A DNA stretch of 5,732 nucleotides from contig CABUMU010000114.1 in assembly GCA_902492855.1 (NCBI GenBank), positions 1 through 5,732 on the forward strand, written 5' to 3'. Shown one piece after another: positions 5,549-5,732 of the stretch. The stretch comes from an uncultured Collinsella sp. Its GTDB lineage: Bacteria; Actinomycetota; Coriobacteriia; Coriobacteriales; Coriobacteriaceae. The notes beneath the pieces are model-generated. The model was not told the DNA's origin, ran no database searches, and saw nothing but the letters and a program-made list of their open reading frames with translations. Position 1 is the first letter of the stretch. The number at the start of each line of letters is the position of its first letter. Made by a program: the position numbers and the translations under genes.

Positions 5549-5732
5549 CGCCGCCGCTCGTGGCGTGCGCGCCACAGTTGCAGATAGTGCCCGATCTGCG
5601 CCGATTCGATGCACTGGTAGGAGCTCGTGGGCAGCGACGTTAAGAACTTCTTTCCGTAGCCCTTCGTCACTAGGCGCGGGTCGGCCAGAATCAGCACGCC
5701 GCAATCGGTCGACGAGCGGATAAGGCGGCCGG
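5545..5732 (-). CDS. DinG/YoaA (XPD-like) superfamily 2 DNA helicase, C-terminal fragment
   Basis: Only the last 61 residues are in the window; the gene enters from the right edge with two bases of a split codon. The visible part begins GRLIRS, the end of helicase motif VI (Q-x-x-GRxIR) whose arginines contact ATP. It continues with GVLILADPRL and TKGYGKKFLTSLP, the strand-loop-helix closing helicase domain 2 in DinG, YoaA and XPD-type 5'-3' DNA helicases. It ends in a basic tail (RARHERRR). The iron-sulfur cysteines and Walker motifs would lie outside the window and cannot be checked. The gene converges on the second WYL regulator: its TAA occupies 5545-5547 and the regulator's TAG occupies 5546-5548, leaving no room for a terminator between them. 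DinG versus YoaA-like subtype cannot be decided from this fragment. Confidence 0.85.
   Translation of the reverse strand, partial: GRLIRSSTDCGVLILADPRLVTKGYGKKFLTSLPTSSYQCIESAQIGHYLQLWRARHERRR

Overview
The window comes from a high-GC genome with actinobacterial character. Third codon positions are G/C-rich, Shine-Dalgarno sites are strong, and there is a tandem pair of WYL-domain regulators resembling PafB and PafC. The long Ala/Glu/Asp/Pro-rich protein and the overall gene style remind me of gut Coriobacteriia such as Collinsella or relatives. That taxon is a judgement from style, not a demonstrated assignment.

Layout: two units diverge from a 198-bp intergenic region (3424-3621). Leftward (minus strand) runs a 1048-residue membrane protein (277-3423), followed 21 bp later by a 72-residue single-pass membrane protein (37-255), apparently one operon. 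Rightward (plus strand) runs a two-gene unit of WYL-domain regulators (3622-4644 and 4631-5548) that overlap by 14 bp. The right edge holds the last 61 residues of a DinG/YoaA/XPD-like DNA helicase on the minus strand (5545-5732). Its stop codon is interleaved with the stop of the second regulator.

The most unusual object is the 1048-residue protein. Its two ends together spell one M28-type (Zn-aminopeptidase) fold. That fold carries two hydrophobic hairpins in its N-terminal half and is split by a disordered, acidic insertion of about 655 residues, placed exactly between two core secondary-structure elements. Most of the M28 metal and catalytic residues are replaced: the bridging Asp by Cys, the general-base Glu by Ser and the last His by Arg. 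I read it as a membrane-anchored pseudopeptidase, probably a scaffold or binding protein. The insertion contains several short repeated motifs (T-x-[ST]-F, [VL]PDP[AS], PAPVVAA), a probable long charged helix and a strongly basic patch.

How the parts might work together (inference): the WYL pair could form a heteromeric ligand-sensing activator, as PafBC does, acting on the shared divergent region. A perfect 10-bp palindrome there lies next to a good -10 box for the leftward operon. The neighbouring helicase fits a DNA-damage theme but is not co-transcribed. No mobile element, CRISPR array, tRNA or rRNA is visible.
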